From Oscillospiraceae bacterium (GTDB lineage: Bacteria; Bacillota; Clostridia; Oscillospirales; Ruminococcaceae): DNA of 52,991 bases. The translations under genes and the position numbers were made by a program. The DNA lies in the NCBI GenBank assembly GCA_003531585.1, contig DQFX01000079.1:1-52991 (forward strand), in the 5' to 3' direction. Below are positions 7,581 to 17,900 of this stretch, piece after piece; positions within the stretch are counted from its first letter, which is position 1; the number at the start of each line of letters is the position of its first letter. The notes beneath the pieces are model-generated. The model was not told where the DNA came from and did no database searches. It saw nothing but the letters and a program-made list of their open reading frames with translations.

Positions 7581-9827
7581 TCAATTCAGAATTTTATCTC
7601 CGCTGAGCAGCTTCAGACTGCCGTCAACAACGGCCGCGCCGGTGTAGCCTGTCTTGTCGTCGTAGAGGGTGTGCAGGCTGCGGGAACGTCCCAGCTCCGC
7701 GAATTCGTCGACGACTGAAACGCCGTCGAAGTAGCGGTATGCCGCGCCGGAGCAGTCCGTGCCGTTTATCACGAAGCAGTTTGTCCCGCTGAACCGGAAG
7801 CTCTCCAGCTCGGAAGCGGTCAGCGCCTTGGCGAAGCTGTCCGCCTGGACTGCCTTTTTGCTTTCCAGTTTGTACAGGGTCAGCGTGATACCCGTTTTGC
7901 TTACCGCGCCGCAGAGCGCGTAATCTCCGCTTACCACGCCGTCAGCCGATGTGAGGTCGAGCGCCTTCGGTGAGGACGTATCGGAGATATCTACCGCCAT
8001 AACAGTGGACCCGCCGCTGCCTACGTACACGACATTCCCGCTTATCCGGAGATGATCTATCTCCCCGCCGGTGGTGAACGCCGCGAGCGGCTTCAGGGCG
8101 CTGTCCCTGAGGTACACGGTAACGCCGCCGTCGTATATCTCGGCGTCGGCGATGACTCCGTTTCCTGCCGCGCAGGCGGTGATCTCCGGGAGCGCGGCGC
8201 TTACAAGGCTGCCGCCGTCAGATGTGAGTTCAGCGGAGCCGTTTTCGCGGGACATTGCGGCGGTGAAGCTCTCTGCGCCGCTGTATATCGGGGAGCCGAG
8301 CGCGGCAAGGCGCTTTTTCTGTTCGCCGTTTTCAGCGGCGTACTCGCCCCAGACTGCGTAGCTGCAACCGTCCGCCGAGCCGCTTACCGCGATTTCAGCA
8401 GGGGAGAACGCGGTGAGCTGACCGTTCTTAGATCCGTATGGGAGGTACTCAAGTACGTCGTCCACGGTGAACGACTTCGTGAATCCCGGCGTGTAAACGC
8501 TTCCGAGCCGAATGACGTCCTCGCCGCAGAAAATATCCGTGAGCGTTCCGGACTGCCCGCAGCTCCAGGTTTCGCCGCTGTCGTCCACGCCTATGAGACC
8601 GCACTCCGCATCTCCGGAGTACACCGCGGTAACGCCGGAATCAGTCTGCACGACATTCACGAATTCCGCGCCCTCCGGCGGGAGCACATGAGCCGCAAGC
8701 CCCCCGGAATCCAGCGCGTAAACGCTTATCCCGTCAGGCTCCGCAGACCACAGCGTGTTTCCGCTGCTGAATACGCCGAGCTCCTTGCCGGAGTTTATCA
8801 GCATATCGCCGAAAATCTGCTCGTTTTTCGACAGCTTCTGCGTTTTTTCGCTGCTTATTCTGCCGTTTGTGTACGCGGTGTAAATTTCCGAGAAAACCGC
8901 CGCATTATCAGAGGCGAACTGGAACTCTCCTCCGGAGCTTCCAGGCGCTGTGAAGCCGAGAATATCCATCAGCGGGTCAATCGCGAACAGAACCGCCGCG
9001 CCGGCGGCTGCGGCTATGATCGCATTCCTGCGCGCTTTCGGGGAATCCTCCCTGACCTCCGCCGGCTGCTCGGGCTCCGTTTCTGGAGCCGTCTCCTCTT
9101 TCCGGCGCTTTCTCTGCCGGGCGGTGTACTTTTCCTCAGGTTCGTCCTCGATCTCTGCCGCTATTCCGAGTTCCTCCGCGAGGTCGTCGATTGTGCGTTT
9201 TTTCTGCCGTGCGGTCAGCACCGGAGCTTCCTGATCGGGTGATTCGTCCTCGTAGGATTCCTCGGTGCGGCGCTTCTTCTGACGCGCTGTCCGGACGGGT
9301 CTGGGCGGTTCTGAGGGCTCAGTCGGCTCAGTGGTTTCAGCAGGCTCTTCCGGTGTGGATTCCTCCGCTTCGGGGGCTTCCTGCTCAGCCGATACTGCCG
9401 ATCCAGCCGGATCTTGCGGCTCAGGCTGTTCTTCCTGTCGGGACTCAGCCGCCGCTTCCAGTTCGCCGGAGTCTATACGCATGGTTATGGTGTGCTCCCA
9501 GAGCTGACGCGCCGTGTAGAGCATACGGGTGTAGTCCTTCGGCGTAAGCCCGGAGCTTTCCAGCGTGACGATGAGCGTTTGCAGGTTCATATCCGGGTGC
9601 TGCTCGATTTTCGAGACCGCTTCCTCGGGAGCGCCGCAGCCCTTGAGCAGATACAGGAAATCCGCCGAGCCTATCCCGAGGGAGCGCAGGCGGTTCAGGA
9701 ATGTGAACGCGTCCAGCTCCGGCGGGGCGGCGTTTTCGTCCATAAGGCACACCGCGATGTTCTGCGGGAGCAGGCTCTCGGGGATAACTTTTTCAAGCAT
9801 AAGGCTGCGTATTTCGGAAACCGTCAC
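7581..9827 (-). CDS. Membrane protein with TARQKKR repeats and beta-propeller-like outer domain
   Basis: Uncharacterised 748-aa protein encoded just after a sigma-like gene. Residues 1-120 form a helical cytoplasmic domain. Residues 121-265 are a Pro/Glu-rich linker carrying three basic repeats (RTARQKKR near 179, LTARQKKR near 204, YTARQRKR near 234). One membrane helix lies at about 268-291. Residues 300-748 are rich in short strands of the type GNVVYVGSGGSTVMAVDI, suggesting a WD/PQQ-like propeller outside the cell. It starts at a GTG behind GGAGGTG. I infer an anti-sigma or co-sensor role from the neighbouring gene; no classical zinc anti-sigma motif is seen. Confidence 0.8.
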   Translation of the reverse strand: MTVSEIRSLMLEKVIPESLLPQNIAVCLMDENAAPPELDAFTFLNRLRSLGIGSADFLYLLKGCGAPEEAVSKIEQHPDMNLQTLIVTLESSGLTPKDYTRMLYTARQLWEHTITMRIDSGELEAAAESRQEEQPEPQDPAGSAVSAEQEAPEAEESTPEEPAETTEPTEPSEPPRPVRTARQKKRRTEESYEDESPDQEAPVLTARQKKRTIDDLAEELGIAAEIEDEPEEKYTARQRKRRKEETAPETEPEQPAEVREDSPKARRNAIIAAAAGAAVLFAIDPLMDILGFTAPGSSGGEFQFASDNAAVFSEIYTAYTNGRISSEKTQKLSKNEQIFGDMLINSGKELGVFSSGNTLWSAEPDGISVYALDSGGLAAHVLPPEGAEFVNVVQTDSGVTAVYSGDAECGLIGVDDSGETWSCGQSGTLTDIFCGEDVIRLGSVYTPGFTKSFTVDDVLEYLPYGSKNGQLTAFSPAEIAVSGSADGCSYAVWGEYAAENGEQKKRLAALGSPIYSGAESFTAAMSRENGSAELTSDGGSLVSAALPEITACAAGNGVIADAEIYDGGVTVYLRDSALKPLAAFTTGGEIDHLRISGNVVYVGSGGSTVMAVDISDTSSPKALDLTSADGVVSGDYALCGAVSKTGITLTLYKLESKKAVQADSFAKALTASELESFRFSGTNCFVINGTDCSGAAYRYFDGVSVVDEFAELGRSRSLHTLYDDKTGYTGAAVVDGSLKLLSGDKILN

Positions 9828-9858
9828 CGGCGTTCACCTCCTGTTCTGTATTTGCCGT

Positions 9859-10326
9859 TCAGTCAAGCTCGAATGCGGTCAGCACCTTTTCAAGGGTCTT
9901 GTTTACCGCCGTGGAGCTCATACCGGTGAAAAGCGATATTTCGTCCGGCTGGAGCTTCGCGCCGATGTACATGCTTGCCACAAGGCGTTCTGCGTCGCTG
10001 AGTCTGGAGAATTCAGCGCGTATGTCGAATCCGCCGTTTTCCGGAACCGGCTGAACGGGGGATTCACGGAGCTTTGTACGTATCCGCGCACAGAGGTTCC
10101 GGAACATGAACGCCCGGAAAGCATCCTCGCTGCGCAGCTTATTTACCGTGGTCATACCGTCCCGGGCGGAGGCTGTGACCAGCTCCACCGCGTCGGCGTC
10201 GTCGCAGAGCGTATAAAAAGCGGTGTAGTACATCTCGCGGTAGACCGTCTCGTAGAGCCGCGCGAACGCCTTTGTACCGCCGTTTGCAGCAAGCTCTGAA
10301 AGTTCCTTGTATTCCCGCTTATCCAT
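9859..10326 (-). CDS. ECF-like RNA polymerase sigma factor
   Basis: A 155-aa protein with the layout of an extracytoplasmic-function sigma factor. Region 2 spans about residues 17-80 (FARLYETVYREMYYTAFY, then a helix ending AFRAFMFRNLCARI). Region 4 spans about 108-155 (LSDAERLVASMYIGAKL, then the helix-turn-helix QPDEISLFTGMSSTAVNKTL). Region 2 is more diverged than usual. It begins 19 bp after aspS and is followed 31 bp later by the large membrane protein, its probable partner. It may be read from the aspS promoter; no separate consensus promoter is seen. It could be a sigma-like regulator that no longer binds core polymerase. Confidence 0.8.
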   Translation of the reverse strand: MDKREYKELSELAANGGTKAFARLYETVYREMYYTAFYTLCDDADAVELVTASARDGMTTVNKLRSEDAFRAFMFRNLCARIRTKLRESPVQPVPENGGFDIRAEFSRLSDAERLVASMYIGAKLQPDEISLFTGMSSTAVNKTLEKVLTAFELD

Positions 10327-10345
10327 AACTACACCGCCTGTTGAA

Positions 10346-12121
10346 TTATTCCTCGCTGTTGGTAATTGCTATTCCGAGTTCCTTAAGCTGCTCCTCGCTT
10401 ACAGTGGAGGGAGCCTCGCTCATCAGCTCGCTTGCGTTCTGAACCTTCGGGAAGGCAGTAACGTCGCGGAGGCTGTCGCAGCCGCACATCAGCATTGCAA
10501 GTCTGTCGAGGCCTATGCCGGCGCCGCCGTGGGGAGGCGCACCGTATTTGTATGCGTCGACAAGGAAGCCGAACTTCGCATTGATCTCCTCGTCGGTCAT
10601 GCCGAGCATTTCGAACATATGCTGCTGAAGCTCCGGATCGGTGATTCTGATGGAGCCGCTGGAAAGCTCGATGCCGTTGAGCACGAGGTCGTAGCACTTT
10701 GCGCGTACCCTTGCCTTGTCGGTGTCGAGGTAGGGAATGCATTCGTCAAGCGGCATTGTGAACGGGTGGTGCATAGCGAGCCACTCGCCGGATTCCTCGT
10801 CGTACTCGAAGAACGGGAACTCCACGATCCACAGGAAGTTCCAGCCCTCGGGGATAATGTCGAGCTGCTTTGCGATCTTGAGACGGAGCGCGCCGAGCAC
10901 GGGGAGCGTCACCTTGTCCTTATCTGCAACGATGAGGGCGACGTCGCCCTTCTCGCAGCCGAGAGCCTTGAGGATAGCCTCAAGCTCGCCCTCGCCCATG
11001 AACTTTGCGAAGGAGCAGTTAGGAGCGTCGTCTACCCACCTTACGTAAGCGAGACCCTTCGCGCCGATGCCGCGTACGAATTCGGTCTGCTTGTCGATCT
11101 CCTTGCGAGTGAGCTTTGCAGCGGCGCCCTTTGCAACGATACCGCGGACGGAGCCGCCGTTTGCAACAGCGTCCTTGAATACGGAGAATCCGCAGTCCTT
11201 TACGATATCGGAGATGTCGGTTATCTCCATGCCGAAGCGGGTATCCGGCTTATCGGAGCCGTAGCGGGTCATAGCCTCGTCGTAGGTCAGGCGGGGCAGG
11301 GGAGTGGGGATATCAACGTTGAGAACGGTCTTGTAGAGGTGCTTTACGAAGCCTTCCAGGCACTCGAGGATATCGTCAACGTCAACGAAGGACATCTCGA
11401 GGTCGATCTGCGTGAATTCAGGCTGGCGGTCTGCGCGGAGATCCTCGTCGCGGAAGCAGCGCGCAAGCTGGATATATCTGTCCATGCCCGCGATCATCAG
11501 GAGCTGCTTGTACATCTGCGGGGACTGCGGCAGTGCGTAGAACTTGCCGTTGTGGATACGGGACGGCACGATGTAGTCGCGTGCGCCCTCAGGGGTGGAC
11601 TTTATCATCATCGGGGTCTCGATCTCGGTGAAGCCGTTTGCGTAGAAGTACTCGCGGGCTGCCTTTGCTATTTCGTGGCGCATCATGAGGTTCTTCTGGA
11701 GCGGCTCGCGGCGCAGGTCGAGGTAGCGGTACTTGAGGCGTAGCTCCTCGTTGGTCTTGGTGTTGCTTACTATCTCAAAGGGAGGGGTCTGCGCCTTGGA
11801 GAGAATGCGCAGCTCTGTTACGACTATCTCAATGCCGCCGGTCTTTATCTCGGTGTTGACGCTCTCACGCGCGCGCACAGTACCCTTAGCCAGCAGAACA
11901 TACTCCGAGCGTACGCTCTCCGCCTTTTCGAACACGCTCTTTTCGGTGGTCTCATCGAAAACGAGCTGAACGATACCGGACTTGTCTCTCAGATCTATGA
12001 AGATAAGGCTGCCCTTGTCGCGGACTCTCTGTGTGAATCCGCCTACAACGACTTCGCTCATTTCCAGCGTAACTTCGCCGCATAAGCATGTCCTTCTCAG
12101 ACCCTGCATTGTGTCTGCCAT
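10346..12121 (-). CDS. aspS: Aspartyl-tRNA synthetase
   Basis: Class II synthetase that attaches aspartate to tRNA-Asp in the cytoplasm. The protein is 591 aa, matching bacterial AspRS. An N-terminal anticodon-binding OB fold (about 1-110) is followed by the class II core with motif 2 (FRDEDLRADRQPEFTQIDLEMSF), the bacterial GAD insertion (about 290-420) and motif 3 (GAGIGLDRLAML). The start MADTMQG at 12121 follows AAGGAAC; a 15-residue extension upstream is not supported. It has its own promoter. The sigma-like gene follows directly, so the two may share a transcript. Confidence 0.97.
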   Translation of the reverse strand: MADTMQGLRRTCLCGEVTLEMSEVVVGGFTQRVRDKGSLIFIDLRDKSGIVQLVFDETTEKSVFEKAESVRSEYVLLAKGTVRARESVNTEIKTGGIEIVVTELRILSKAQTPPFEIVSNTKTNEELRLKYRYLDLRREPLQKNLMMRHEIAKAAREYFYANGFTEIETPMMIKSTPEGARDYIVPSRIHNGKFYALPQSPQMYKQLLMIAGMDRYIQLARCFRDEDLRADRQPEFTQIDLEMSFVDVDDILECLEGFVKHLYKTVLNVDIPTPLPRLTYDEAMTRYGSDKPDTRFGMEITDISDIVKDCGFSVFKDAVANGGSVRGIVAKGAAAKLTRKEIDKQTEFVRGIGAKGLAYVRWVDDAPNCSFAKFMGEGELEAILKALGCEKGDVALIVADKDKVTLPVLGALRLKIAKQLDIIPEGWNFLWIVEFPFFEYDEESGEWLAMHHPFTMPLDECIPYLDTDKARVRAKCYDLVLNGIELSSGSIRITDPELQQHMFEMLGMTDEEINAKFGFLVDAYKYGAPPHGGAGIGLDRLAMLMCGCDSLRDVTAFPKVQNASELMSEAPSTVSEEQLKELGIAITNSEE

Positions 12122-12174
12122 ATAAATAGTTCCTTCTTTCTTTTGATATACCGGAAAAATCCGCATTATTTTTA

Positions 12175-12203
12175 ATTATACCATTAATTCCGCTATTTTT
12201 CAA
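12175..12203 (-). promoter_or_regulatory. Sigma-A promoter of aspS
   Basis: On the minus strand TTGAAA (12203-12198), a 17-bp spacer and TATAAT (12180-12175). Confidence 0.8.
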
Positions 12204-12242
12204 GTGGAAAACAATAATTTATTGAAATTTCGGAAGAGGAAT

Positions 12243-12686
12243 TTACTTTAATTCCATAGGTGTGAACCTAAGACCGCTGACCACCTGTTCTATGTCCGTA
12301 TCCGTGAAGCCGAACCGGTGATACACCGGTACAGCATAGGGCGAGGAATTTACGGTCATTTTCCCAGAAGGACGATTCTTCATGACTGTCTGAAACAGCA
12401 TTCTTCCGATGCCCTGTCTGTGACGGCTTCCCTTTACGAAGAACAAGGCAATGTGCGTCCCTTCATTCCTTGTGGCAATCATTCCGACGAGTTCGTTTCC
12501 GGAAAGCGCTCCAAAAACTCTGAGTCTGGAAACGTAATCATCGTCGTGTATTGAACGGTAGAATTCGTTTATGCCCTCGTCAGAGTATTCCGGAGCTTCA
12601 AACTGCATAAAGACTTCCCATGCCAGCTCCATAGCCATTCCGATTTCATGTTTGTCAAGCTCTCTGAAAGTAATGCTTTGCTCCAT
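12243..12686 (-). CDS. GNAT-family N-acetyltransferase
   Basis: A 147-aa cytoplasmic acetyltransferase of the GNAT fold. Motif A, which binds acetyl-CoA pyrophosphate, is RHRQGIGRMLF at about residues 88-98, after a strand ending LFFVKGS. The C-terminal PVYHRFGF is typical of the family's motif B region. It starts 15 bp after comM on the same strand, behind AGGGGTGAC, so it is the last gene of the pat-like/comM unit. The acceptor (small molecule or protein) cannot be inferred. Confidence 0.85.
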   Translation of the reverse strand: MEQSITFRELDKHEIGMAMELAWEVFMQFEAPEYSDEGINEFYRSIHDDDYVSRLRVFGALSGNELVGMIATRNEGTHIALFFVKGSRHRQGIGRMLFQTVMKNRPSGKMTVNSSPYAVPVYHRFGFTDTDIEQVVSGLRFTPMELK

Positions 12687-12701
12687 ATTGTCACCCCTGT
12701 G

Positions 12702-14228
12702 CTATCTGTTCCAGTACTTGCGGTCAAGGCTGCGGAAGCTTATCGCCTGGGCGATGTGGGATTTCCCGATATCCTCGCTGCCTGCGAGGTCGGCGCAGGT
12801 CCTTGCGACTTTCAGGATACGGTCGTAGGCGCGGGCGGAAAGCCCCAGTTTCTCAAATGCGGATTTCAGCATTTCCTCCGCGTCTGGAGTCAGCCGGCAG
12901 ACCTCCCCGATGATGTCGGAGGTGATACCGCTGTTGCTGCGGATATCCGTTCCGGCAAAGCGCTTTTTCTGTATCTCCACCGCCTTCTGGACGCGTTCCG
13001 CGATAGCCGCGGAGCTTTCCTGCGGAGCGCGGCGGCTCAGGTCGGCGTACTCGACAGGCTTTACCTCGACCTGGAGGTCTATGCGGTCAAGCAGCGGCTC
13101 TGATATGCGGTTGAGGTACGCCGTGACCTTCTGCGGTGTGCAGGTGCATTTCTTCACCGGACTGCCGAAATTCCCGCAGGGGCAGGGATTCATCGCCGCG
13201 ACCAGCATTACGCGGCAGGGGTAGCTCACCGAGCCGCTGGCGCGGGAGATCACGATGTCGCCGTTTTCAAGCGGCTGACGGAGCGCTTCCAGCACGCGGC
13301 GGTCGAACTCCGGAAGCTCGTCCAGGAACAGCACTCCGTTGTGCGCCAGGCTGATCTCGCCGGGGCGGGGAATGCTCCCTCCGCCGACCAGCCCGACTGC
13401 GGACGCGGTGTGGCTCACGGCGCGGAACGGACGTTCCGTCACGAGCGGCTCCGCGGGGTTTATCTCACCGGCTACGGAGTATATCTGGGTGGTCTCGATG
13501 CTCTCGGCGAAGGTTATCTCCGGGAGTATCGAGGGGATACGCTTTGCAAGCATGGATTTACCCGACCCTGGAGGTCCCAGCATGAGCAGATTGTGCGAGC
13601 CTGCCGCCGCGACCTCTATCGCCGCCTTCGCCTGGGACTGCCCCATAACGTCCGCAAAATCCAGCAGGTGAGCGCCTTCGCGCCGCTTCGGGACATACTT
13701 CTCCTCCGGAGAAAGCCCGGTTCCGTGCCGCAGGAACTCCATTATCTGGGCGACGTGCTCCACGCCGTAGACCTCGATACCGTCGGCGACGGACGCCTCC
13801 TTGGCGTTAGCCTTCGGGAGGAATACGCGCTTTGCGCCGTTCTGCGCGGCGGTCAGCACCATCGAGAGCGCTCCGTTGACCGGCGCGAGCTTGCCGTCAA
13901 GGGACAGCTCCCCGATGAAAACGCTGTCGGACAGGTCGGCAGTGATGAGTCCGCCCAGCTTCATCAGCGCGGTTATTATCGGCAGGTCGAACATGGAGCC
14001 TATCTTGCGCACGCTCGCCGGGGCGAGGTTCACCGTGACCTTCCCGTTAAGCAGCTTCAGCTCCAGATGACCCAGCACCGCGCGGATACGCGCCTTGCTC
14101 TCCTGCACGGCGATATCCGGCATTCCGACGATATCGAACGACGGCTGACCCGGCGCGATGCTCGCCTGAACCGTCACCATGAACGCGTTCAGACCGAAAA
14201 GACCCGCGCTTTTTATCTCACTGAACAT
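12702..14228 (-). CDS. comM: ComM/YifB-family Mg-chelatase-like AAA+ ATPase
   Basis: A 508-aa protein matching the YifB/ComM family. In naturally competent bacteria ComM is a hexameric helicase that extends branch migration during transformation. The N-terminal Lon-substrate-binding-like domain spans about 1-170, then the AAA+ core with Walker A GPPGSGKSMLAKR, Walker B NGVLFLDELPEF, and a zinc-ribbon-like CPCGN...CTCTP insertion, followed by the C-terminal lid (ISFRSLDRKYW). The start MFSEIKS at 14228 follows GGGAGTAAGA; a 9-residue extension is rejected. It lies 10 bp after the acetyltransferase upstream. A competence role here is inferred from the family only. Confidence 0.94.
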   Translation of the reverse strand: MFSEIKSAGLFGLNAFMVTVQASIAPGQPSFDIVGMPDIAVQESKARIRAVLGHLELKLLNGKVTVNLAPASVRKIGSMFDLPIITALMKLGGLITADLSDSVFIGELSLDGKLAPVNGALSMVLTAAQNGAKRVFLPKANAKEASVADGIEVYGVEHVAQIMEFLRHGTGLSPEEKYVPKRREGAHLLDFADVMGQSQAKAAIEVAAAGSHNLLMLGPPGSGKSMLAKRIPSILPEITFAESIETTQIYSVAGEINPAEPLVTERPFRAVSHTASAVGLVGGGSIPRPGEISLAHNGVLFLDELPEFDRRVLEALRQPLENGDIVISRASGSVSYPCRVMLVAAMNPCPCGNFGSPVKKCTCTPQKVTAYLNRISEPLLDRIDLQVEVKPVEYADLSRRAPQESSAAIAERVQKAVEIQKKRFAGTDIRSNSGITSDIIGEVCRLTPDAEEMLKSAFEKLGLSARAYDRILKVARTCADLAGSEDIGKSHIAQAISFRSLDRKYWNR

Positions 14229-14238
14229 TCTTACTCCC

Positions 14239-14742
14239 TTACTTCTGACCGTCAAAAATCAGCTCAAAGTTGTCTATATCATGGTATTTCCCGTGCTTAA
14301 AGCCTACCTGGTGCAGCGTTCCGCAGAATGCGAAGCCGAATTTCTGGTGAAGCTTTTCGCTGACATCGTTTCCGGCGGTTATCACCGATACGACGCTGTG
14401 GAGCGTTCCGCACTCTTTTGCGCGGTCGAGCACTGCGCCTATCAGCGCGGAGCCGGCGCCTTTCCTGCGGAAGTCCGGGGAGATGTACACTGAAAGCTCC
14501 GCAGTGGAGGCGTACGCCTCTTTCTGGCGGTATTCCGAGAGGGAAGCGTAGCCGATGGCGGCGCCGTTTTCCTCACCCGCAAGAATGAAATGCGAGTCGG
14601 TCTGGTGCGCGCTGAACCATTCCTTCCACTCGTCCGTGGTGCGCGGGTTGAGGTCGAGGGTGGCAACGCCGTGCTCTACCTCGTAGTTGTATATTGCCAG
14701 AAGCTCCGGGAGGTCGCTTTCTCTGGCTGGTCTGATAGTCAT
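14239..14742 (-). CDS. Phosphinothricin acetyltransferase-like GNAT (YncA type)
   Basis: A 167-aa acetyltransferase of the pat/bar/YncA group, which acetylates amino groups of small molecules such as phosphinothricin or methionine sulfoximine. Characteristic are the start IRPARESDLPELLAIYN, TLDLNPRTTDEWKEWF, the acetyl-CoA loop SPDFRRKGAGSALI and the C-terminal HQVGFKHGKYHDI. It starts at 14742 behind AAAGGAAT and is the first gene of a unit with comM and a second GNAT. The natural substrate is not known. Confidence 0.88.
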   Translation of the reverse strand: MTIRPARESDLPELLAIYNYEVEHGVATLDLNPRTTDEWKEWFSAHQTDSHFILAGEENGAAIGYASLSEYRQKEAYASTAELSVYISPDFRRKGAGSALIGAVLDRAKECGTLHSVVSVITAGNDVSEKLHQKFGFAFCGTLHQVGFKHGKYHDIDNFELIFDGQK

Positions 14743-14782
14743 GATCTGCCATTCCTTTCGGTTGGATTCTCTGAATGCTTAT

Positions 14783-14811
14783 ATTTTACGCTTTGCGGAA
14801 GCATTTGTCAA
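14783..14811 (-). promoter_or_regulatory. Promoter of the acetyltransferase-comM unit
   Basis: On the minus strand TTGACA (14811-14806), a 17-bp spacer and TAAAAT (14788-14783). Confidence 0.75.
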
Positions 14812-14887
14812 TAGGCTGGCCAGTATATTCCGGATACTTTTTTCAGACAACCATCACAAAACCGCCCGTTAAACCATTTGTTTGCGC

Positions 14888-14916
14888 TTGCAATTCTCTG
14901 GCAGTTGTGCTATAAT
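14888..14916 (+). promoter_or_regulatory. Promoter of the activase gene
   Basis: TTGCAA at 14888-14893, a 17-bp spacer and TATAAT at 14911-14916. It is divergent from the acetyltransferase promoter, with about 80 bp between them. Confidence 0.75.
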
Positions 14917-14973
14917 GAAAATATGTGTACCGGGTGAATTTTCCGGTTTTTTCAGAGGAAAGGATTTGATACA

Positions 14974-17900
14974 TTGAAGCGAGCAGGACTTGATATCGGT
15001 TCAACCACAGTAAAGGCGGCCGTTATCGGCGAGAACGACGAGCTTCTGTACAGCCAGTACAGACGTCACTTCTCGGATATCAGAAAGACAGTATTTGACA
15101 TAATTTCGGAGCTTGGCGAGCACTTCAAGGGCGAGCGCATGATGATCGCGGTCACAGGTTCGGGCGGTATTTCCGTTTCAAAGTGGCTGGGGATTCCGTT
15201 CGTTCAGGAGGTCGCAGCCGGCACCAACGCTATAAAGAAGCTTATTCCCCGCACTGACGTAGCCATCGAGCTGGGCGGCGAGGACGCTAAGATAACCTAT
15301 CTCACCGGCGGTCTGGAGCAGCGCATGAACGGCTCCTGCGCAGGCGGAACCGGCGCGTTCATCGACCAGATGGCGGCTCTGCTCAACACCGATATCGGCG
15401 GTCTGAACGAGCTTGCAAAGGAACACACGACCATATACCCGATAGCCTCCCGCTGCGGCGTTTTCGCGAAGAGCGACATTCAGCCGCTGCTCAACGACGG
15501 CGCAAAGCGCTCCGACGTTGCTGCTTCGGTATTCCAGTCGGTGGTAAACCAGACAATAAGCGGACTTGCCTGCGGTAAGCCGATAAGGGGCAACGTGGCG
15601 TTCCTGGGCGGCCCGCTGCACTATCTGTCGGAGCTTCGCGCGCGATTCATCGAAACGCTGAACCTCAAGGACGACCAGATAATTTTCCCGGAGAACGCGA
15701 ACCTGTTCGTGGCGATGGGCTGCGCATTCTCTGATGAGACTGCGGAAGCCGACCTTGACGAACTCGTGAAGAAAGCCGGAAGCCTCGGCACGGCTGACAT
15801 GCGCGAGGTGGAGCGTCTTGCTCCGCTTTTCAGGGACGCGGCCGAGCTGGAAGCGTTCAAGGCGCGCCATGCGAAGGCTGTGATTCCCACTGCGGACATC
15901 GCGAAGCACAAGGGCGCGTGCTACCTCGGCGTGGACGCAGGCTCCACCACAACGAAAGCAGTTCTGCTGAACAAGAACGCCGAGATAATCTATTCCTACT
16001 ACAGCGGCAACGGCGGCGACCCGCTGAAATCTGTTATCGGAATTCTGAAGGACATTTACTCGAAGCTCCCCGAGGGCGCGTACATAGCAAAGGCGTGCGC
16101 CACCGGCTACGGTGAGCATCTGATAAAGGCGGCGCTCGGCGCTGATTTTGGCGAGATCGAGACCATGGCGCACTACAAGGCGGCTGACCGTATCCTCCCG
16201 GGCGCGGAGTTTATCCTCGATATCGGCGGTCAGGACATGAAGTGCATGCGCGTCAAGAACGGCGAGATAGAGAGCATTCTGCTCAACGAGGCATGTTCAA
16301 GCGGCTGCGGCTCGTTCATCGAGAACTTCGCGAACGCGCTGGGTATGTCTTCCGCAGATTTCGCTACGCTGGGACTTACCGCAGAGAATCCTGTTGACCT
16401 CGGCTCCCGCTGCACCGTGTTCATGAACTCCCGCGTAAAGCAGGCTCAGAAGGAAGGCGCGACCGTTGCGGATATCTCCGCAGGTCTGTCATACTCGGTC
16501 GTAAAGAACGCGCTGTTCAAGGTCATAAAGCTGCGTGACACCTCTACCATGGGCGATAAGATAATCGTTCAGGGCGGCACGTTCATGAATAACTCCGTGC
16601 TGAGGGCGTTCGAGCTGATTTGCGGCAAGGACGTTATCCGCCCCGACAAGGCGGGACTGATGGGCGCATACGGAAGCGCGCTCATCTCCATCGAGCGCGA
16701 CGACGGCAAGGGAAGCACCATCGCTCCGCTGGATAAGCTGGAGAGCTTCACGGTCGAAAAGACCACCGCGCGCTGCGGACGCTGCTCCAACAACTGCCTG
16801 CTGACCATCACGAAATTCCCGGACGGGAAGCGCTATATAAGCAACAACCGCTGCGAGCGCGGCGCGGGCAACGTATCCACCAAGGAGAAGCTGCCGAATC
16901 TGTTCGACTATAAATACCATCTTCTGTTCGACCGCGAGTGCCTTCCGGAGAGCACCGCAAAGCGCGGCGTAGTGGGACTTCCCCGCGTTCTCGGAATGTA
17001 CGAGAACTATCCGTTCTGGCACAAGTTTTTCACCGAGCTCGGATTCTCCGTGAAGCTGTCGCCGAAGTCCTCCCGCGAGATTTACGACCGCGGCATTGAG
17101 ACCATGCCTTCCGAGTCGGTATGCTATCCGGCGAAGCTGGCGCACGGTCATATCCAGGCACTGGTTGACGAGGGAGTGAAGTTCATTTTCTACCCCTCCA
17201 TGCCGTATGAAATGAGCGAGAACAACGGTGCGGACAACCACTACAACTGCCCGGTCGTTGCTACATATTCTGAGGTTATCAAGAATTCCGTGCCGGAGCT
17301 TCGCAGGGACGTAAAGTTCATGAACCCGTTCCTGCCTATATTCCACAAGAAGCGCATGGGCGAGCGCCTTTACGAGGAATTCACAAAGGAATTCCCGGAC
17401 GGCGGATTCACTAAGGAAGAGATAGTTTCCGCGCTGGATAAGGCGTACGCCGAGGACGAGGCGTTCAAGACTGAGATGCACCGCAAGGGCGAGGAGACCG
17501 TGAAGTTTCTCGAGGAGAACGGCAAGTCCGGTATCGTGCTCGCCGGAAGACCCTACCACATCGACCCTGAGATAAACCACGGACTTCCGGAGATGATAAC
17601 CGGCTACGGCTTCGCGGTTCTCACCGAGGACAGCGTTGCACACATGGAGCAGGTAGTCCGCCCGATAAGAATTGTCGACCAGTGGACATATCACTCAAGG
17701 CTGTACGCTGCGGCTCACGTAGTCGGCAAGCACGACTGCCTGGAGCTCGTCCAGCTCAACAGCTTCGGCTGCGGTCTGGACGCTATCACAACCGACCAGG
17801 TTCAGGAGATACTCCGCAGCTTCGGAAAGCTGTACACCTGCCTCAAGATAGACGAGGTAAACAACCTCGGCGCGGCAAGAATACGTCTGCGCTCGCTTAT

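Noticed and set aside
8052..9242. 396-aa plus-strand reading frame opposite the 748-aa membrane protein
   Set aside because: Arg/Ala/Gly-rich with no ribosome site; the minus-strand gene has a signal-like layout, ribosome site, promoter context and terminator.
10307..11743. 478-aa plus-strand reading frame opposite aspS
   Set aside because: Antisense shadow of a conserved synthetase gene.
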